Under the pieces are notes generated by a model, which did no database searches, was not told the DNA's origin, and saw nothing but the letters and a program-made list of their open reading frames with translations. 64,000 bases of DNA, from assembly GCA_036674765.1 (NCBI GenBank), contig JARVKI010000115.1:1-64000 (forward strand), read 5' to 3'. The position numbers and the translations under genes are program-made. The number at the start of each line of letters is the position of its first letter. Position 1 is the stretch's first letter. Of the stretch, positions 58,255 through 64,000 are shown one piece after another. Origin of the DNA: Seiridium cupressi. Taxonomy: Eukaryota; Ascomycota; Sordariomycetes; Amphisphaeriales; Sporocadaceae.

Positions 58255-60192
58255 TGCGAAGGTTTTGACATGCAGGGAGAGCTTCTGATACCATGATTTG
58301 ATATATATCGGCGATTAGCTGTGTGGAGGGCAAAGAAGCAATGCTTCTCCATATGTTGTAGCCACATACCGTAAAGAGCTAGTCTGGTCTTGTTAAACCA
58401 CACATTGTCTGAATGCCTCGACTACAGGAGTCATGAAGTTTCTTGACTGGCCATCGCTCGCGTAAGGTATTCGTCAGCTTATCGAGGCCTGTTCGAGGCA
58501 TCACCGGTCGCCAAGTGAAGCTATCTCGGTCAAGTTCCCTCAATGGTACTGCATCACGTGTAACCCCATAGGCCTTTCGGAGTAAACTCAACTCACACCC
58601 GAGCCCGGTCTGAGAAGACCTTGTGGGAATAATACGAACCACTATTGGCTCTGCTGCAGCTTGCTGACAGGCCCGATTTTGACTGCTCCATGAGCTAATA
58701 TGCCAATTGTTCGGTCCCGTGTGAACCCAGACCCTAAGCAGTATGCACAAGAGAGGTCTGCGCCACGGTCTAAGTTGCTGGGTCTAAGCCTCGTGGAAAG
58801 AAGACGCGTAATGGAAGACGATCTGTGGAAGTTCTAATGGCTTGTCAGAGCTGATTCTTGGGCGACGAAATGATATGCCGGCCTCTATCTGGAGCGAGAT
58901 ATCCGGATAGGGCACGTGGGCTGCCGGGTCTTATCGTTCGCGAACATGAGACGGGAGATGCAGGCATCGCGAATCGTAAACCACAAGATCCATGGCGGGT
59001 GGGACTTGACGCTACGCTTCCCCACATCCTTGTTTTAAGCTTCTTCGGACGCCGGTTTGCTAAAGCTGGCACTAGACCATCTTCATCCCAAATCCGTATC
59101 GTATTCACGAGAGGTCTTTTGTGGCTCGCAATTTCCATTCTGCTGGCCCGTTTTGATAGCTAGGTACTAAATGCCGCGTGTTTAGTTAGGGCGCTAGCTG
59201 TCAACAAACCCTTTGAACACCACAGTGGTAGTTTCCCCCCGTGCGGACCCCAAGACCTGCAAGTGCAGGTCTGTGGTTTCTGAAACAGAGCGACTGGGCG
59301 GCCTCTAAAAAAAGGTTGTCCCGGGATCGCTCCAGGGTCCCTTGGCCCGTCTATCAGCCAACGCCTTCCGCCGTTCAGATTGACCGACGCCCAGCGCTTG
59401 TTGACGCTGATGCCGTTGCGCGTGCTGATACTTTCTCAGCGGCCGACACCCAAATTTTGGGCATTGCAGGCGCCCCTGCTGTTCTGACATTCGTGCCGTA
59501 ACACTCAGCAAGCCAGGCACTGAAGATGCTTATCCGCTTCCTCTTTTGCATGAGCCTGGTTCCCAAGCCCCCGTTGCCCGGTGGAGCAGAAAGCACCTTG
59601 GCAGCCCATTGGGTTACAGGCAGGCTGGACCAGGGCCCCCCTCCAAGGTTCGTGCTCGCTCAGCCTGCCTCTCTCACTTTCTGGTTCCGAAACATCACCA
59701 CCCTTTTGAGAGTTCCGCGGCCTTTTGTTTCCATATATTGCTAAGCCGCCTTCCCGATCATTCGCTGCAGGAAAAGCCCTTCGTTCAACACTGTCGACCT
59801 GTGCGACGCCACTGCTGCCCGCACTCATTGGGAACCCGACTGGAGAGAAAAGGACCGGGTACTACGGCAATCTCAGCAGAACAATTGAACCAGGATAGTT
59901 TGCCAAGCCGCCTCGAGCCTCTTGGGGAACCACTCAGCTTTGTCATCCGCGCCCACTGAGCAGTAGCTCACGCTCGCTTTCCTCAATCGTTTCCCTCTGT
60001 TTCTGTCGGGTCATTCCTTTGCATGTCCCTATATGTGATTCCTCTCTACACGAAAGCATACGCTTCGAGGATAGCGACAAGGCTGCGGCGCACTCGACAC
60101 ACCCCGTAATCAAGGCTCGACCCGTGCCTGACTTGAATGGTGGTGTAAATCCTACCAGTCCGTCCCTCTTTGCGGGACTCTCCCTTTCTACC
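58255..60192. other. Gap between acetyl-CoA synthetase and ADAM gene
   Basis: 1.9 kb between two plus-strand genes. The right half holds the ADAM promoter and a CT-rich leader. Frames of 97-137 codons on both strands show no family features. Confidence 0.45.
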
Positions 60193-62571
60193 ATGCGCGG
60201 CATTCTGAGGACCGTTGCCGCCGTGCTATTGACCTGGTCGTCTTCCACGGAAGCGCATTCAACCAAGAGAAATGCTCTCAACTACATAAGTCGGGTGGAC
60301 AACCCGACACTCCACACGCCGTCACATCGTGTCCACGCTTACTCTTCGTTCGACGTTACGTTTTTGTTGCACGACGGAAACGACAAGATCCGGTTAACGC
60401 TCCAGCCTAACCATGATGTTATATCCGATGATGCCACCATCCAGTACCTGAACGCAGATGGTAGTATTGAACTTGAAGAGCCCATACGGCGATCAGATCA
60501 CCGCGTCTTCAAGGGCGATGCATTCATACAACACCCAGGCCATGGGGAGTGGTTGAAGGCCGGCTGGGCGAGAATGTCGATTTACCGTGACGGAGCCAAC
60601 CCGATCTTTGAAGGTGCCTTTCGGATAGATGGCAACAACCATCACGTACAGACAAGCACCAACTATCGGAGGACCCAGCATCATGAGGATCCGTCCATCA
60701 ACTTTGCAGACGACGAATACATGATCGTGTGGAGGGACTCTGACGTGCGGCCTGACCACGGCACCTTTGATGAATTGAAGCGCAGTCTAGGCGGTTCAAC
60801 GTGTGAATCGGATCTTCTGGAGTTCAACAACGGACTTGATCATCCGGTATTTAGCGGCCTGGACGTCCGCGACATCTCGCCTACTGATGAACGTCGCCTT
60901 TTCGGCCGCCAGGACGACACCCCCACGGGCGGAAATGGAGCCGGAGTGAACCTGGCGAGCACCATTGGCTCTACGGATGGTTGCCCGACGTCGCGCAAGG
61001 TCGCATTGGTTGGTATTGCTACAGACTGCACATATACTGCCGGGTTTGATAGCAAAGAGGCGGCCCGGGCCAGCATCATTCAGATGGTCAGCTCTGCATC
61101 AGAGGTATACGAAAGCACCTTTAACGTCTCTTTGGGAATCCATGACCTAATTGTGAGTGATGCTTCCTGTCCAGGCACTACGCAGGAGGCAACGCCGTGG
61201 AATGTCGCATGCAGCGACAACGTTACCATCACAAACCGACTCAACCTCTTCTCGGCCTGGAGAGGACAACGCAACGATACCAATGCCTATTGGACCCTGC
61301 TCAGTAACTGCAACACTGGCGCTGCGGTGGGTTTGGCCTGGCTTGGCCAGCTTTGCGTCACAGGCTCGCAAGGTGATGCCAACCAAACAACAGCCGGTGC
61401 CAACGTGGTGGTCAGGACTTCGTCAGACTGGCAGATATTTGCCCATGAAAGTGGCCACACTTTTGGTGCTGTCCACGACTGCATCTCCTCCACTTGTTCC
61501 GATGGGTCGGTTTCTACACAGCAATGTTGTCCTTTGAGCAGTTCTACCTGTAACGCCAATGGCGCGTTTATCATGAACCCCACAACCGGCAGTAGTATCA
61601 CACAGTTTTCGGCCTGTAGTATTGGAAATGTTTGTTCCGCACTTGGTCGGAACAGTGTCAGATCACAATGCCTGACTAATAACAAAGATGTCGTAACGAT
61701 CACAGGGAGCCAGTGTGGTAATGGTATCGTCGAACAGGGAGAGGAGTGCGATTGCGGCGGCACAGAAGGCTGTGGCTCCAACCCCTGTTGCGATGCAACG
61801 ACATGCCAATTCAAAACAGGCGCGGTATGCGATCCTGCGAACGAAGACTGTTGTACGTCGCAATGTCAGTATAAGGCCGCTACGGAAGTCTGCAGAGCTA
61901 GCACGGGAGCCTGCGACCCCCAAGAAACTTGCAGCGGAAATTCGGCGGCGTGTCCGGCTGATAAAGTTGCGGATGATGGCACATCCTGTGGTTCGAGCGG
62001 TGGGGGTCTCACCTGTGCCTCTGGTCAATGCACTTCGCGAGACTATCAATGCAAGACTGTCATAGGGGCTCTCACCACAGACAACAACACAGCGGCATGT
62101 AGCTCGCAGGGCTGCCTTCTGTCCTGCTCCTCGTCTCGGCTCGGACCCAACACTTGCTATAGCTTGAATCAATATTTCCTCGACGGCACTCCCTGCCAAG
62201 GTGGAGGCAAATGTAATAATGGCCAGTGTGAAGGATCTAACTTCACGAGCGAGGTGGGCAGTTGGTTCAACGACAACAAGAATATCGTCATACCCGTCGC
62301 GTCGGTCGTCGGTGGTCTTCTCCTGCTGTCTATTAGCTGTTGCTGTTGGAACCGCATACGGCGAGGGCGCAAATCAAAGAAGCCTGTACTACGCCCGAAT
62401 GCCGGTTGGAATGGAGGTCCGGCGTGGGCCGCAGCGAACATGGCGCGTCCGCCGCCGGCAGCAAACCCTAGAGGATCGAGCAATCGCCTTAGTCGTGCAC
62501 CGCCGCCGGTGTATTCACCGTACCAAGGCGGTCAGGGTATATCACGTGTGCAGACTGCACGATACGCATAG
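60193..62571 (+). CDS. Fungal ADAM-type membrane metalloprotease
   Basis: A single exon encodes 792 residues from the ATG at 60193, which begins a signal peptide (MRGILRTVAAVLLTWSSSTE). The frame is open further upstream with an earlier ATG at 60023, but only this start gives a signal peptide. A prodomain of about 230 residues follows. The metalloprotease domain carries the zinc site HESGHTFGAVHD (residues 418-429, all three His and the Glu present). The disintegrin domain begins near residue 508 (CGNGIVEQGEECDCGG) and has the expected cysteine pattern, then a Cys-rich part. A membrane segment (IVIPVASVVGGLLLLSISC, about residues 698-716) precedes a basic, Pro-rich cytosolic tail. It resembles fungal ADM-B-type proteins, which have been described in Aspergillus. 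Role: shedding or processing at the cell surface; substrates are unknown. It lacks introns. Confidence 0.93.
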   Translation: MRGILRTVAAVLLTWSSSTEAHSTKRNALNYISRVDNPTLHTPSHRVHAYSSFDVTFLLHDGNDKIRLTLQPNHDVISDDATIQYLNADGSIELEEPIRRSDHRVFKGDAFIQHPGHGEWLKAGWARMSIYRDGANPIFEGAFRIDGNNHHVQTSTNYRRTQHHEDPSINFADDEYMIVWRDSDVRPDHGTFDELKRSLGGSTCESDLLEFNNGLDHPVFSGLDVRDISPTDERRLFGRQDDTPTGGNGAGVNLASTIGSTDGCPTSRKVALVGIATDCTYTAGFDSKEAARASIIQMVSSASEVYESTFNVSLGIHDLIVSDASCPGTTQEATPWNVACSDNVTITNRLNLFSAWRGQRNDTNAYWTLLSNCNTGAAVGLAWLGQLCVTGSQGDANQTTAGANVVVRTSSDWQIFAHESGHTFGAVHDCISSTCSDGSVSTQQCCPLSSSTCNANGAFIMNPTTGSSITQFSACSIGNVCSALGRNSVRSQCLTNNKDVVTITGSQCGNGIVEQGEECDCGGTEGCGSNPCCDATTCQFKTGAVCDPANEDCCTSQCQYKAATEVCRASTGACDPQETCSGNSAACPADKVADDGTSCGSSGGGLTCASGQCTSRDYQCKTVIGALTTDNNTAACSSQGCLLSCSSSRLGPNTCYSLNQYFLDGTPCQGGGKCNNGQCEGSNFTSEVGSWFNDNKNIVIPVASVVGGLLLLSISCCCWNRIRRGRKSKKPVLRPNAGWNGGPAWAAANMARPPPAANPRGSSNRLSRAPPPVYSPYQGGQGISRVQTARYA

Positions 62572-64000
62572 AGCACCCACAGTTGGAGGCTTGAAAACCC
62601 GAAGATAGCACCATTAAAGGGATAGATGTGTGGTTTGGAATTGTATGAAACGAAGAAACCGGATCCACAGGGTGACTAGGTTCTATGGGCATAAGGTTTG
62701 AATCTCTATGATTCATCCAACGGCGTTCCCGGAGTTTGCAGTTACGGGAAAGATAAAGTCCCTTGATCGTTCGGCGTTGGCATTGTTGCATCATGGGGGT
62801 TTTTTTTTTATATAGGCCCCCATAGTTCGGAGGATGTCTGGGAAGGGGTCACAGGTCTTGGGTAACCGCATCTCTTGGGAGGAACTTTTGAATTGGCACG
62901 GATTACAGGTTTACAGGCTGGCATTGTTATGATACCGCCCAACAAGGGACCCAATTATATTATGTCTTACATCATTTAGTCAGTATTGTTTCGTCGGTTT
63001 GAATGCGAATATCGCACGCCGGCTTTATTGGCTGTCGACAGTGGCGTAATCAAAGCAGCAAAATGTAGCAGGAATCTGTTACGATTTGAACTAGCCTAGA
63101 TAGAGTATTGAGGCCATGTATAGCTTTAGGGCAAGAAAGGATACGTAGCACGTTGCCCCTGGACCATCGATCTGCTAGAGATATGGGGAATACCTCCCAA
63201 GTAAGCCCGTGACCGCGTTCATTCTGCAGTCCCTATCGACGCCATGGGGAGGACACACGCAATGGGCTCACCAAGAAAAATGGACTACGACATTATCAAG
63301 TGCGTTAGGCCCTGGCAGAAGCTCATGGTTCCCCTTGGTGGGAATACCATGTCCGCTTAGCGAAGCTCAGCTTATGCGGGAGATCAGCCCAAGGTCGCAC
63401 TGCGTGTGTTATACGCGAGCTGTCAGTAAAGAGATTTGGAGCTGCAGGGATGTATATGATTGAGTGTGTTTCGACGACCCAGGCACGTTGTCTCTGAGCC
63501 GCGGTCGTCGACTTGGAAACTGTGTGCGTGTGTGTGCGTGTGTGTAGCTCTATCGAGTTTGGTAGCTAGACGAAAGGAGCAATACAGCTGGCATGGATTG
63601 GTACATGGTAGTTGTGTGGCTTTCGATGGAATAGAGGATACAGTTCAACGGTCCTGACATTTCTCCCTTTAACCAGGCCAGATACCAAGGTCAACGCATT
63701 TGAAAGACTTGCGTTCTTTTCTTTTTCTTTTTCTCTTGTCTAGAAGTGCTTGCCTTAGCTGAGTAGTTATTTTTAGATGTTCTTTTTCTCAGACTGGGGT
63801 AAATCCAAAGTCCTAAGGAAATTATGGAAGAGGCGTGAGATGCGCAGCCCCTGACGCTGACATCGCTGGACTTTCAGTGGAGGCTGCTGAGGAACGGTTA
63901 TGAAATGTCCATTGCGCCTCAGCATCATAGTGGTCTCGGTTTCTTCAATCCATTTGCAAGCACAGAACACGCCCCGAATACCACGGAGGCTTTGCAGTAG
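62572..64000. other. Gene-free right end
   Basis: 1.4 kb downstream of the ADAM gene. It contains a T9 run near 62800, a TG repeat at 63521-63545 and a CT-rich tract near 63715-63740. No gene was recognised, though a gene may start beyond the window. Confidence 0.45.
63521..63545. repeat. TG-rich simple repeat
   Basis: TGTGTGCGTGTGTGTGCGTG followed by TGTGT: TG units with two CG interruptions. It is an alternating purine-pyrimidine tract in a gene-free region. Confidence 0.85.

Noticed and set aside
59241..59960. Several frames of 70-137 codons before the ADAM gene
   Set aside because: All overlap in different frames and strands without domain features; best explained as GC-rich intergenic DNA.

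Overview
The window looks like nuclear DNA of a filamentous ascomycete (Pezizomycotina, probably a Sordariomycete; the class is inference). The reasons are short spliceosomal introns (mostly 49-110 nt, GT...AG, several with a CTAAC branch site), single-gene transcription units on both strands, and a gene set typical of these fungi: a HET-domain relic, a fungal RGS-membrane protein, a DASH kinetochore subunit, a Cyc8/Ssn6 corepressor, a fungal ADAM protease and a FacA-type acetyl-CoA synthetase. No bacterial features, CRISPR arrays, rRNA or convincing tRNA genes were seen. Gene models were rebuilt by hand by joining exons in frame; for the multi-exon genes called with high confidence the exon lengths sum to whole codons.

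Layout. 1-5.8 kb is the accessory part: a 74-base C run at the left edge, a broken or partial F-box gene on the minus strand, a roughly 200-bp very AT-rich island, and a HET-domain gene that lacks its 5' half and is broken in frame, followed by about 2 kb without genes. From 5.8 kb the region is housekeeping-like: RGS protein (5.8-7.2, +), DAD3 (7.7-8.0, +), mitoribosomal uS5m (8.6-10.1, -), a 91-aa single-membrane-segment protein (11.0-11.3, +), an unidentified acidic protein (11.6-13.3, -), mitoribosomal uL16m (13.9-14.8, -), RFC1 (15.6-18.9, +), SEC6 (20.8-23.1, -), a GFA/CENP-V-fold protein (24.0-25.3, +), anthranilate synthase component I (25.6-27.2, -), a predicted mitochondrial protein (28.1-28.9, -), ribosomal protein uL3 (29.3-30.8, -), Cyc8/Ssn6 (31.6-34.5, -), a 6.2-kb gene-free stretch, a TMEM115-like membrane protein (40.7-41.9, -), a Sif2/TBL1-like LisH-WD40 protein (44.6-47.0, +), a PLP aminotransferase (48.9-50.7, -), RFC5 (51.7-52.9, +), acetyl-CoA synthetase (55.9-58.3, +) and a membrane ADAM metalloprotease (60.2-62.6, +).

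How the genes relate. They do not form a biosynthetic cluster. There are functional echoes: two subunits of the same PCNA clamp loader (RFC1 and RFC5) lie about 33 kb apart, two mitoribosomal proteins lie within 4 kb, and two transcriptional corepressor components (Cyc8 and a Set3-complex-type WD40 protein) lie within 10 kb. I found no convincing undescribed system. The items most worth checking are the HET/F-box relic next to the AT island, the two-start mitochondrial protein, the unidentified 11.6-13.3 kb gene, an orphan TATA box at 39.9 kb, the orphan SUMO-interacting-motif reading frame at 53.2 kb, and the triple ATTAATTGCC repeat upstream of acetyl-CoA synthetase.
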